DNA of 8,194 nucleotides from an uncultured Lachnospiraceae bacterium. Lineage in GTDB: Bacteria; Bacillota; Clostridia; Lachnospirales; Lachnospiraceae. The DNA lies in NCBI GenBank assembly GCA_910577765.1, contig CAJTOV010000039.1, positions 17,383 to 25,576 of the forward strand, read 5' to 3'. A program made the position numbers and the translations under genes. The notes under the pieces were generated by a model. The model ran no database searches, was not told where the DNA came from, and saw only the letters and a list, made by a program, of their open reading frames with translations. The stretch's first letter is position 1. Every line of letters starts with the position of its first letter. Below are positions 1 to 6,170 of this stretch, piece by piece.

Positions 1-10
1 CGCCTGCCAT
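1..10 (-). CDS. Start of a gene cut by the window edge; possibly SPFH/band-7 protein
   Basis: Only the first codons (Met-Ala-Gly) are inside the window. The ATG at 10-8 is preceded on the minus strand by TAGGAGGAATTGATTATT, an AGGAGG ribosome binding site eleven bases from the start, so a real start is likely. The gene lies 62 bases downstream of the NfeD-like gene and points the same way. In many bacteria an NfeD protein is co-transcribed with an SPFH/band-7 (stomatin/flotillin-like) membrane protein, and that is the best guess for the product. The guess comes from gene order only, because three residues cannot identify a family. Confidence 0.45.
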
Positions 11-72
11 AATAATCAATTCCTCCTAAAAAAATATTGTGCTATTGTAAAAGCCCGGACAGCTCCGGACGG

Positions 73-516
73 TTACGGCTTCTCCTTACTTTCGCTTACA
101 ATCAGCTTGACCCCCCGGATCTCCCGGATTACCACTTGGGTCCCGGCCTCAATGATCCGGTCCTCGTCCAGGCATCTGGCGGTCCACTCCTGGCCGTCCA
201 CCACCGCGGTCCCGGTTCCCTGCCGGTTGTCGATCCGGGCCGTGACATAGGCGGTCTTTCCCACCAGTCCCTCCACATTGGTCCGGGTAACCCGGGTCCG
301 CCGGAAATGCCCCATCACCAGAGGCCTGGTGATGATCAGCAGTGCAAAGGAAGTCACTACAAAGGCCAGAAGCTGTGTGTCCGTGTCAAAGTCCATAAGT
401 GCCAGGAAAAACGCCACCATGGCGCCTCCCGCGAACCAGACCGTGGTCAGGGCCATTGTGGCCACCTCGATCCCCACCAGAACCGCAAAGGCTATCAGCC
501 AGTATACAGGTATCAT
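73..516 (-). CDS. NfeD-like membrane protein (short form)
   Basis: This is a 147-residue protein with a membrane N-terminal half and a soluble C-terminal half. Hydrophobic segments lie at about residues 6-23, 25-42 and 47-64. From about residue 84 to 143 there is a beta-rich stretch beginning VGKTAYVTARI and containing GTGTAVVDGQEW, typical of the OB-fold (NfeD C-terminal) domain. Short NfeD proteins lack the ClpP-like protease domain of the long form and are thought to work with SPFH proteins in membrane organisation. The reading frame stays open upstream to 615, but the ATG at 516 is preferred. It has AGGAGGGG five bases upstream, the hydrophobic N-terminus begins there, and a longer form would run to the end of the preceding methyltransferase gene. 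It probably forms an operon with that gene (70-base gap) and with the gene starting at 10. The family call is fairly sure; the exact function is not known. Confidence 0.85.
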   Translation of the reverse strand: MIPVYWLIAFAVLVGIEVATMALTTVWFAGGAMVAFFLALMDFDTDTQLLAFVVTSFALLIITRPLVMGHFRRTRVTRTNVEGLVGKTAYVTARIDNRQGTGTAVVDGQEWTARCLDEDRIIEAGTQVVIREIRGVKLIVSESKEKP

Positions 517-586
517 CCTATCCCCTCCTATCTTTGAATATCGCTGCGGCCAGCTTTTGTCTGCGGCTGTCTGGCCGTTTCCTGCA

Positions 587-1381
587 TCAGGGCCGCCTTT
601 GTCTGGCCGCCTCAAACATCAGAACCGATGCAGCCACTGCCGCGTTTAGGGACTCCACCTGGCCGGCCATGGGAATATGAATCCTCCTGTCGGCCCTGGC
701 CAGGGCGGCTTCACTAAGGCCGCTGCCTTCATTTCCAATGAGAAATGCCACGTCCCCCCGGTAATCCTCCCGGTCGTAAGCATTTCCCCCGTCCATATGG
801 GCGGCGTAGATCCGGATGCCCCTGGCCCTGATCTGGTCCATGGCGGCGCTTAAGTCCTCCACACAGACAAAGGGTACCCGCAGCACCGAGCCCATGGTGG
901 AACGGATCACCTTGGGGCTGTAGATGTCCGCGGTGGTGGCATCCATGAGAATTCCCGTGACTCCGGCCCCCTCTCCGGCCCGGAGGATGGTGCCTAAGTT
1001 TCCCGGGTCCTGCAGGGTCTCCAGGATCATCAGGTGGGCCGGAGTCCCGCCGTCCCCGCCGGTTTTGGCCACCTGGTCCAGGGTATAATGGTACTGGCGG
1101 ACCAGGGCCAGGATTCCCTGGGGAGTCCGGGTGTCGGACATGGCCTGAAACACCTGGTCCGTGACGGTCTCCACCTGGCGGACCCCACGGATCAGGCTCC
1201 GGCACTCCGGTGTCTCCCGGAAGCTTTCCGACACAAAAAGGGTCCGAATCCGGTCCTTGGGAATCTCCTGGCACATGCGCAGCCCCTCGGCCACAAAAAG
1301 GTCCTCCTCCCGGCGGGTCCTGGCCTTCTTGACCAGGGCATTGACATATTTTACCTGTTTGTTTACTGTACTACTGATCAA
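587..1381 (-). CDS. TrmH/SpoU-family RNA 2'-O-methyltransferase
   Basis: This predicted SAM-dependent SPOUT methyltransferase should modify a ribose 2'-OH in rRNA or tRNA; the target base cannot be told from sequence. Numbered from the TTG start (264 aa), an N-terminal RNA-binding domain with FVAEGLRM at 29-36 is followed by the catalytic knot. Motif 1 is LQDPGNLGTILRAGEGAG, with the Asn and Arg at 128 and 134. Motif 2 is IGNEGSGL (215-222). Motif 3 is IPMAGQVESLNAAVAAS, with Glu-Ser-Leu-Asn at 243-246. An ATG at 1405 in the same frame would add eight residues, but it has no ribosome binding site. The TTG at 1381 has GAGGG ten bases upstream and gives an N-terminus (fMet-ISST.N) that matches the usual start of the family. 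A candidate promoter lies at 1428-1455. It is probably the first gene of an operon with the NfeD-like gene. The start remains uncertain. Confidence 0.88.
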   Translation of the reverse strand: MISSTVNKQVKYVNALVKKARTRREEDLFVAEGLRMCQEIPKDRIRTLFVSESFRETPECRSLIRGVRQVETVTDQVFQAMSDTRTPQGILALVRQYHYTLDQVAKTGGDGGTPAHLMILETLQDPGNLGTILRAGEGAGVTGILMDATTADIYSPKVIRSTMGSVLRVPFVCVEDLSAAMDQIRARGIRIYAAHMDGGNAYDREDYRGDVAFLIGNEGSGLSEAALARADRRIHIPMAGQVESLNAAVAASVLMFEAARQRRP

Positions 1382-1427
1382 TGGGATCTGTCCCTCTTTC
1401 GTCATTATTTTTTGTAACCGGCAGCCC

Positions 1428-1455
1428 TTTATATGCCCCTGTATGGTTATGTCGT
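1428..1455 (-). promoter_or_regulatory. Candidate sigma-A promoter for the TrmH-family gene
   Basis: On the minus strand ACGACA (1455-1450; four of six matches to TTGACA) is followed after 16 bases by TATAAA (1433-1428; five of six matches to TATAAT). Transcription would begin near 1421. That leaves only about 16 bases before the ATG at 1405 but about 40 before the TTG at 1381, which fits the TTG start. No clear intrinsic terminator is visible between the nadE stop and this site, so read-through from nadE is also possible. Confidence 0.35.
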
Positions 1456-1556
1456 ACTGATATTTGCGGCGCCGCAGAAAGTGGGGCGGGCAGATGGCGC
1501 GGATAGCCAGTGCTATTTACTCGGGAATTAATGCAACGATGTACCAGGCCGGAGGC

Positions 1557-3485
1557 TTACAGCTTCTCCAGGTCTTCCATCCAGATGCGGCTTCCGGCGT
1601 CGCTGGGCATCCGCAGGTCCCCTCTGGGGGACAGGGCCACAGAGCCTACCTTGGGGCCGTCCGGCAGGCAGGACCGCTTAAACTGCTGGGCAAAGAACCG
1701 GCGGTAGAAGGTGTGAATCCACTTGCGGATCACTTCCCGGTCATATTCCCCGGCAAAGGCCTGGACTGCCATACGGTAGATCTTGGAAGGCATATAGCCG
1801 TACCGCACCACATAATAGAGGAAGAAATCATGAAGCTCGTAAGGCCCCACCAGATCCTCGGTCTTCTGGGAAATGGCTCCGTCCTCCGGCGGCAGAAGTT
1901 CCGGGCTCACCGGCGTATCCAGCACATCCATCAGTACGCTCCGGAGGGTTTCCTCCCCGCAGGTATCGGCAACATACCGGACCAGATGGCGGACCAGGGT
2001 CTTGGGCACGGAGCCGTTGACCCCGTACATGGACATGTGGTCTCCGTTGTAGGTAGCCCATCCCAGGGCCAGCTCCGACAGATCCCCGGTGCCGATCACC
2101 AGGCCGTTGACCTGGTTGGCAATGTCCATAAGCACCTGGGTACGCTCCCTGGCCTGGGCATTTTCATAGGTCACGTCGTGCTTTTCCGGGTCCTGGCCGA
2201 TATCCTCAAAATGGGCCAGCACAGACCGTCGGATATCCACCTCCCTTAGCCTGGTTCCCAGTTCCTCTGCCATACGGCAGGCATTCCGGTAGGTCCGGTC
2301 CGTGGTGCCGAAGCAGGGCATGGTCACGGTGTGAATCTGGCTTCTGGGTATCCCCAGCATGTCAAAGGCCCGGACCGTCACCAGCAGCGCCAGCGTGGAA
2401 TCCAGTCCCCCGGAGATTCCCAGCACCCCATGGGCTGCCCCTGTGTGTTCCAGACGTTTCTTTAAGCCGCAGGCCTGGATGGCGAAGATCTCCTCACACC
2501 GTCTGCTTCTTTCCCTCTCATCCCGGGGCACAAAGGGACGGCTGTCAATGTGGCGGAGAAGCTTCTCCTGCTGGGCCGCCTCCATGGCTTCCGTGTCCAG
2601 GGAGAACCGGATCACCTGGTGGCACCGGCTGTCCCGGGGCGGGAAGGTACTGGTACGCCTCCGCTCGCTGGCCAGCCGCTCCAGGTCCATGTCCCCATAA
2701 ACCAGGGCCGTCTGGAACCGCTCCGACTGGGCCAGTATGGTGCCGTTCTCCGCAATCAGGTCATGGCCGCCGAACACCAGGTCCTGGGTGGACTCCCCGT
2801 CCCCGGCATTGGCATAGACATACCCGCACATAAGACGGGCGGACTGTCCGGCAATCAGCATCCGCCGGTAAGCCTCCTTGCCTGCCACCTCGTCGCTGGC
2901 AGAGCAGTTGACCATCACCGTGGCTCCGGCCAGACAGTGGCGGATACTGGGCGGGCAGGGCACCCACACGTCCTCACAGATCTCTGCCCCTACCACCAGC
3001 TCCGGTATCTCCCGACAGGCAAACAGAAGATCCGTCCCCATAGGCACCGGCCCGTCAAACCAGTCCGTATCCTCCGGCTGCCGGAAGCCTTCTGTAAAAT
3101 GCCTCTGTTCGTAGAATTCGGAATAATTGGGAAGGCTGGTCTTGGGAACGATTCCCAGCAGTCTGCCGTCGCAGACAGCGGCTGCTGCGTTGTAAAGCTT
3201 CCCTCCATGCTCCCAGGGAAGTCCCACAAAGACCAGCATGTTCCGGCCCCTGGTGAACCGGACGATCTCCCCCAGCTCCTCCTTAGCCTTTCTTACCAGG
3301 GGAAACTGGGAAAACAGATCGCCGCAGGTATAAGCAGTCAGACAGAGCTCCGGGAAGACCATCAGGCCTGCCCCTTTCTCTGCTCCTTCTTCTATCATCC
3401 GGCAGACTGCCTCCCGGTTGTGAACCGGGTCCGCCACCTGAATGCTGGGGGTGGCGGCTGCTACACGAAAGAAACCGTCTTTCAT
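1557..3485 (-). CDS. nadE: Glutamine-dependent NAD+ synthetase
   Basis: This cytoplasmic enzyme makes NAD+ from deamido-NAD+, ATP and glutamine, the last step of NAD synthesis. The 642-residue product has both domains of the glutamine-using form. The N-terminal nitrilase-type glutaminase domain (about 1-290) carries the catalytic triad: Glu46 in FPELCLTAY, Lys115 in IVPKTSLPNY and Cys170 in VVGAEICEDVW. The C-terminal synthetase domain (about 325-642) has the ATP pyrophosphatase loop ISGGLDST at 357-364. It also has IGTGDLSELALGWATYNGD (464-482) and the family C-terminal stretch FKRSCLPDGPKVGS at 602-615. The length is normal for the long form, so the gene looks intact. The start at 3485 is chosen because AAAGGAGG lies eight bases upstream; the frame stays open to 3587 but enters repeat-like DNA there. 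It is divergent from the Rrf2-TcdA pair and appears to be transcribed alone. Confidence 0.96.
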   Translation of the reverse strand: MKDGFFRVAAATPSIQVADPVHNREAVCRMIEEGAEKGAGLMVFPELCLTAYTCGDLFSQFPLVRKAKEELGEIVRFTRGRNMLVFVGLPWEHGGKLYNAAAAVCDGRLLGIVPKTSLPNYSEFYEQRHFTEGFRQPEDTDWFDGPVPMGTDLLFACREIPELVVGAEICEDVWVPCPPSIRHCLAGATVMVNCSASDEVAGKEAYRRMLIAGQSARLMCGYVYANAGDGESTQDLVFGGHDLIAENGTILAQSERFQTALVYGDMDLERLASERRRTSTFPPRDSRCHQVIRFSLDTEAMEAAQQEKLLRHIDSRPFVPRDERERSRRCEEIFAIQACGLKKRLEHTGAAHGVLGISGGLDSTLALLVTVRAFDMLGIPRSQIHTVTMPCFGTTDRTYRNACRMAEELGTRLREVDIRRSVLAHFEDIGQDPEKHDVTYENAQARERTQVLMDIANQVNGLVIGTGDLSELALGWATYNGDHMSMYGVNGSVPKTLVRHLVRYVADTCGEETLRSVLMDVLDTPVSPELLPPEDGAISQKTEDLVGPYELHDFFLYYVVRYGYMPSKIYRMAVQAFAGEYDREVIRKWIHTFYRRFFAQQFKRSCLPDGPKVGSVALSPRGDLRMPSDAGSRIWMEDLEKL

Positions 3486-3548
3486 TATCTGCTCCTCCTT
3501 TGATGTTTTTGTGCGGGTGGGATGCGGATTCTTCCGTCTCCCGGCTCC

Positions 3549-3600
3549 GCAGTGCAGCTCACGTCCGCTTCGCTCACGTTCGCTCACGGGCCTTCGGCCC
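3549..3600. repeat. GCTCACG triple repeat with short GC hairpin
   Basis: In the nadE/Rrf2 gap, GCTCACG occurs three times at 3557-3563, 3572-3578 and 3582-3588, offset by 15 and 10 bases. It is followed at once by GGGCCTTCGGCCC (3588-3600), a perfect five-base-pair hairpin with a TTC loop. At the left edge, GCAGTGC (3549-3555) is the reverse complement of GCACTGC (3669-3675), so the whole segment 3549-3675 is bounded by a 7-base inverted repeat with the long hairpin inside it. The arrangement looks like a repetitive palindromic element rather than promoter or coding DNA. No copy number can be judged from one window. Confidence 0.5.
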
Positions 3601-3603
3601 TAT

Positions 3604-3668
3604 GGAAAAAGCCAGCAGCGTTTCTGCTTTTGTGCGAGCACAACGCAGAAACGCTGCTGGCTTTTTCC
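3604..3668. terminator. 24-bp perfect hairpin with T5 flank; bidirectional terminator-like
   Basis: Arms 3604-3627 and 3645-3668 are exact reverse complements over 24 bases. They start GGAAAAAGCC and end GGCTTTTTCC, with the GC-rich core CCAGCAGCG inside. The 17-base loop (3628-3644) itself contains TTGTGC and GCACAA around GA (3630-3643), so the fold can extend further. A run of five T follows the core on either strand, which is the form of a bidirectional intrinsic terminator. Yet it lies between two divergent genes, where no transcript needs ending. It could insulate the two promoters, attenuate nadE if a promoter lies to its right, or simply be a mobile palindromic repeat. Confidence 0.7.
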
Positions 3669-3691
3669 GCACTGCTCTTCGCTTGATGAAG

Positions 3692-3697
3692 ATTATA
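3692..3697 (-). promoter_or_regulatory. Possible -10 box for nadE
   Basis: The minus strand reads TATAAT exactly here. Seventeen bases further upstream is TTTCCC (3720-3715), a poor -35 (three of six matches). If used, the transcript would begin near 3685 and carry the 24-bp hairpin in a leader of about 200 bases before nadE. The only other minus-strand DNA before nadE is GC-rich and shows no better promoter. The support is a single box. Confidence 0.25.
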
Positions 3698-3731
3698 CCA
3701 TGATAATGCCATCCGGGAAAGGGATTTCCTG

Positions 3732-3760
3732 TTTACTTTTCCCTTAAACTTTTGTACAAT
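3732..3760 (+). promoter_or_regulatory. Candidate promoter for the Rrf2-TcdA pair
   Basis: TTTACT (3732-3737; four of six matches to TTGACA) and TACAAT (3755-3760; five of six to TATAAT) are separated by exactly 17 bases. Transcription would start near 3767, leaving a leader of roughly 98 bases that includes the dyad at 3802-3824. A second weaker pair, TTTACG (3820-3825) and CATAAT (3843-3848), also spaced 17, lies too close to the start codon to leave room for the ribosome binding site. Confidence 0.45.
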
Positions 3761-3801
3761 GATAGCAGCCTGGATTTTGGGCTGGTGAATTGGGATGGGC
3801 G

Positions 3802-3824
3802 GTAACGGTCCAGGGGACCTTTAC
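3802..3824. promoter_or_regulatory. Dyad in the Rrf2 gene leader; possible operator
   Basis: GTAACGGTCC (3802-3811) and GGACCTTTAC (3815-3824) are reverse complements at nine of ten positions, separated by AGG. The dyad lies between the predicted transcription start and the Rrf2 start codon. Rrf2 regulators commonly bind imperfect dyads of about this size near their own promoters, so an autoregulatory site is possible. The bases do not match a published Rrf2 consensus that I can recall. The left arm recurs upstream of the rubredoxin gene. Confidence 0.35.
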
Positions 3825-3864
3825 GTGTATTTTATATATCGACATAATTTTCGGAGTGATAATC

Positions 3865-4296
3865 ATGAAGATTTCTACCAGGGGGCGGTATGCCCTGCGT
3901 ATGATGATTGAAGTTGGGATGAGTCCGGGGACCTGCACCAAGATCAGTCAGGTGGCTGCCCGGCAGGGGATTTCCGATAAGTATCTGGAACAGATTGCCG
4001 CGCTTCTTTTGCGGGCAGGATATGTCCAGAGTGTGCGGGGGGCCCAGGGAGGCTATAGGCTTACCATGGCCCCGGAGGATTATACGGTGGGTATGATCCT
4101 GCGCCAGACCGAGGGAAGCCTTTCCCCGGTTCCCTGCCTGGATGATGAGGAAAATCTGTGCGAGCGGGCGGCGGACTGTGTGTCCCTGACGGTGTGGGAG
4201 CGGCTTAAGGACGCCATTGACAATGTGGTGGACCATGTGACACTGGCTGACCTGATTGAGGAACAGAAAAAGCAGCCGGATAAGACGTTAATGTGA
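3865..4296 (+). CDS. Rrf2-family transcriptional regulator, IscR/CymR-like
   Basis: This 143-residue DNA-binding regulator is probably dimeric. The N-terminus MKISTRGRYALRMMIEV is the Rrf2 signature. It is followed by the winged helix-turn-helix, with ISQVAARQGISDKYLEQI (27-44) as the helix pair and VRGAQGGYRLTM (57-68) as the wing. Cysteines at 91, 99 and 105 (C-x7-C-x5-C) lie where IscR has its three Fe-S cluster ligands (C-x5-C-x5-C), so cluster sensing is plausible but the wider first gap is unusual. The start at 3865 is chosen because GGAGTG lies six bases upstream and the family N-terminus begins there; an upstream ATG at 3790 has no support. The TcdA-like gene follows after 35 bases in the same direction. 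Whether the regulator responds to Fe-S status or cysteine supply cannot be settled from sequence. Confidence 0.93.
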   Translation: MKISTRGRYALRMMIEVGMSPGTCTKISQVAARQGISDKYLEQIAALLLRAGYVQSVRGAQGGYRLTMAPEDYTVGMILRQTEGSLSPVPCLDDEENLCERAADCVSLTVWERLKDAIDNVVDHVTLADLIEEQKKQPDKTLM

Positions 4297-4331
4297 ATAT
4301 CCCCCAGCGGGGATGTCTGGAGAGATATGGG

Positions 4332-5048
4332 ATGAATGAATTTATCAGAACAGAACGATTGATCGGAACGGAAAATATGACCAGGCTGGCCGGCCTTACC
4401 ATCGCTGTCTTCGGAGTGGGCGGGGTAGGGTCCCACTGTATTGAAGCTCTGGCCCGGTGCGGGGTGGGGCATCTGGTTCTGGTGGACAATGATGTGGTGT
4501 CTGAGTCCAATATCAACCGCCAGTGTGTGGCCTGGCACAGTACCCTGGGGCAGGCCAAGACCCAGGTAATGAAGGAGCGGATCAGGGATATCAGTCCTGC
4601 GGCACAGGTGGACACCTTTGAGACCTTTGTACTGCCGGAGAATCTGGAGGGGCTTATGGATTCCATGGGGCATGTGGATTATCTGGTGGATGCCATTGAT
4701 ACGGTGTCAGCCAAGATCGCCCTGGCCCAGTATGCCGGCACCCGCCGGATTCCCATGATCGCTTCCATGGGAACCGGCAATAAGCTCCATGGGGAGCTTT
4801 TTGAAATTGCGGATATCTACGATACTTCCGTCTGCCCCTTGTGCCGGGTCATGCGGAAGGAGCTGAAAACCCGCGGAGTCAGCCGGTTAAAGGTGCTCTA
4901 CTCCAGGGAACAGCCTCTTACGCCTGTTCTGCCCTCCCGGGAGGACGGTCCCCGGCGCTCTGTCCCCGGCAGCATCTCCTTTGTGCCGCCGGTGGCCGGA
5001 CTTCTGATTGCCGGGGAGGTGGTCCGGGAGCTGCTGGGCATTTCCTAG
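4332..5048 (+). CDS. tcdA: tRNA threonylcarbamoyladenosine dehydratase (ThiF/E1-like)
   Basis: This predicted enzyme uses ATP to cyclise t6A at tRNA position 37 to ct6A; it was formerly called CsdL or YgdL. The 238-residue protein is a single E1-like Rossmann domain. The nucleotide loop is FGVGGVGSHCIEALARCGVG (27-46). VDNDVVSESNINRQ (51-64) carries the conserved Asp, Asn and Arg, Lys76 in GQAKT contacts ATP, and VDAID (119-123) follows. Cys168-Pro-Leu-Cys171 forms a CxxC pair, and the C-terminus VPPVAGLLIAGEVVRELLG is typical of the family. ATG 4332 is preferred, with GGAGAG seven bases upstream; a GTG at 4293 overlapping the Rrf2 stop has weaker support. In E. coli this enzyme receives electrons or sulfur help from the CsdA/CsdE desulfurase pair, so pairing with an Fe-S-type regulator is sensible. 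Other ThiF-like roles are less likely given length and motifs. Confidence 0.9.
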   Translation: MNEFIRTERLIGTENMTRLAGLTIAVFGVGGVGSHCIEALARCGVGHLVLVDNDVVSESNINRQCVAWHSTLGQAKTQVMKERIRDISPAAQVDTFETFVLPENLEGLMDSMGHVDYLVDAIDTVSAKIALAQYAGTRRIPMIASMGTGNKLHGELFEIADIYDTSVCPLCRVMRKELKTRGVSRLKVLYSREQPLTPVLPSREDGPRRSVPGSISFVPPVAGLLIAGEVVRELLGIS

Positions 5049-5069
5049 ATTCCTGGAAATTCCGGTGGA

Positions 5070-6170
5070 TTATCTGCACACATAGACCTTGGGTCCTGTG
5101 CAGGTATAGACTGCCGTCAGCTTTTCCCGGAAGGTTCTGCTCTCCTTCTTTGAATCCAGATAAGTAAATGCTCCTTCTTCCACTTTGAACACCGTAAGGT
5201 CACAGATCATCCCTTCCCGGACTTCCACTGCCTTATTGGGGATATGCTGCAATCTTACCGGTTCCGCAATGGTCTTATGGAGAATCCAGGACCAGGGTCT
5301 GCCGGTGAGGCCGCGGATTTTCGACAAAACAACCCCCAGATTGTACACGGGTCCGTTGATATTCCCTGCATGAAGATCGCTGGAGATGGTGTCCGTGAAG
5401 AATCCTGCCTTCCATGCGGCCTCCGCCGTGTCGTAGCTGTAGGCATTGGTGCCGTGGGACAGATCAAAGATGACGCCCCGCTCCCTGGCTTCCAGAACAC
5501 AAGGCTTCACATGGCCCTGGTCGTCAATGACACGCATCATATCGCTGTTGCCTGCCAGGGTATGGCAGAGCACATCGCCTTTTTTCAAATAAGACAGCAC
5601 CTGCCCGATGCCCATCCGGCTTCTGGGAGCATGTACGGCAATGGGCATATCCAGTTCATCCCCCAGGGCGCGAAGCTGGTTCATGACATACTCCGGGTCA
5701 AAGCAGAATTTATCGTCAATCCTGGCTTTAAGCCCCAGAAGCTCATGCCGGTATTTCTTCGCAACCTGGACCACACGGTCCGGGATAATGTCCCCCGGCC
5801 CGTCAAAATCCCTGGGTTTTGCCTTTCCCACCACCCCAAGATGCCCAATATAAAGATAAGACATGAATTTTAAATCCGTCTGATACAGAAACCGTTCCCG
5901 GTATCCGTCATATTCATCCGGACCCAGGGTACCCAAATCCACTGCATAGGTGATTCCCTGGCAAAGCAGGTCCCTGCAGGGATCAATTCCCGTACTGTCG
6001 CCGATTCTGGCAAAATGACAGTGGGCGTCCAGCCAGCCTGTGGACACATACATTCCTTCTGCATCCAGTACTTCCGCCCCTGCCGGGTCAATCTGCCGGG
6101 CAATCCTGGCAATCCGTCCATCCTCCACCAGAATATCACATTGCTCCTCACTTCCGTCCAGAATGGACAT
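5070..6170 (-). CDS. Amidohydrolase/deacetylase-family metallohydrolase, 5' end apparently lost
   Basis: This is a TIM-barrel metal-dependent hydrolase of the dihydroorotase-like amidohydrolase superfamily, resembling the EF_0837/AHA_3915 group of unknown substrate. All six expected metal ligands are visible: His50 and His52 in DAHCHF, Lys148 in GLKARI (carboxylated bridging lysine), His180 in VHAPRS, His203 in CHTLAG, and Asp265 in SSDLHAGN. The 366-residue frame starts MSILDGSEEQCDILVEDGRI. Relatives usually begin about eight to ten residues earlier with a strand of the small beta-sandwich, so the true start seems to be missing. The ATG at 6170 has no ribosome binding site, and an in-frame TAA lies 33 bases upstream. 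The start overlaps the truncated permease frame by 23 bases, so translation could occur only by coupling. The barrel is intact, so activity is possible but expression is doubtful. The substrate is unknown. Confidence 0.85.
   Translation of the reverse strand: MSILDGSEEQCDILVEDGRIARIARQIDPAGAEVLDAEGMYVSTGWLDAHCHFARIGDSTGIDPCRDLLCQGITYAVDLGTLGPDEYDGYRERFLYQTDLKFMSYLYIGHLGVVGKAKPRDFDGPGDIIPDRVVQVAKKYRHELLGLKARIDDKFCFDPEYVMNQLRALGDELDMPIAVHAPRSRMGIGQVLSYLKKGDVLCHTLAGNSDMMRVIDDQGHVKPCVLEARERGVIFDLSHGTNAYSYDTAEAAWKAGFFTDTISSDLHAGNINGPVYNLGVVLSKIRGLTGRPWSWILHKTIAEPVRLQHIPNKAVEVREGMICDLTVFKVEEGAFTYLDSKKESRTFREKLTAVYTCTGPKVYVCR

Noticed and set aside
55..68. Hairpin CCGGA-CAGC-TCCGG followed on the minus strand by GCTTTT
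   Set aside because: A five-base stem and four T are too weak for a terminator, and the downstream gene at 10 seems to belong to the same operon.
547..577. CGGCCAG...CTGGCCG inverted repeat after the methyltransferase gene
   Set aside because: Seven-base arms around a 17-base loop without a T-run; no sign of termination before the NfeD-like gene.
517..615. Longer NfeD-like start giving 33 extra residues
   Set aside because: The extension is polar, runs into the end of the methyltransferase gene, and has no ribosome binding site, while the ATG at 516 has AGGAGGGG.
1465..1476. Perfect palindrome TGCGGCGCCGCA between nadE and the methyltransferase gene
   Set aside because: It folds only to a four-base stem with no T-run, so it is not a terminator; a 12-base palindrome could be chance in GC-rich DNA.
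1464..2249. 261-residue open frame on the plus strand
   Set aside because: It lies antisense to nadE, has low-complexity Gly/His/Pro-rich translation typical of GC-rich shadow frames, no ribosome binding site and no recognisable motif.
2550..3503. 317-residue open frame on the plus strand
   Set aside because: It is antisense to the nadE glutaminase domain, whose catalytic residues are all intact on the other strand; no family features.
4080..4673. 197-residue open frame on the minus strand
   Set aside because: It is antisense across the Rrf2 and TcdA genes, both clearly real; no motif.
5244..5873. 209-residue open frame on the plus strand
   Set aside because: It is antisense to the amidohydrolase gene, which has all six metal ligands; no supported start or domain.
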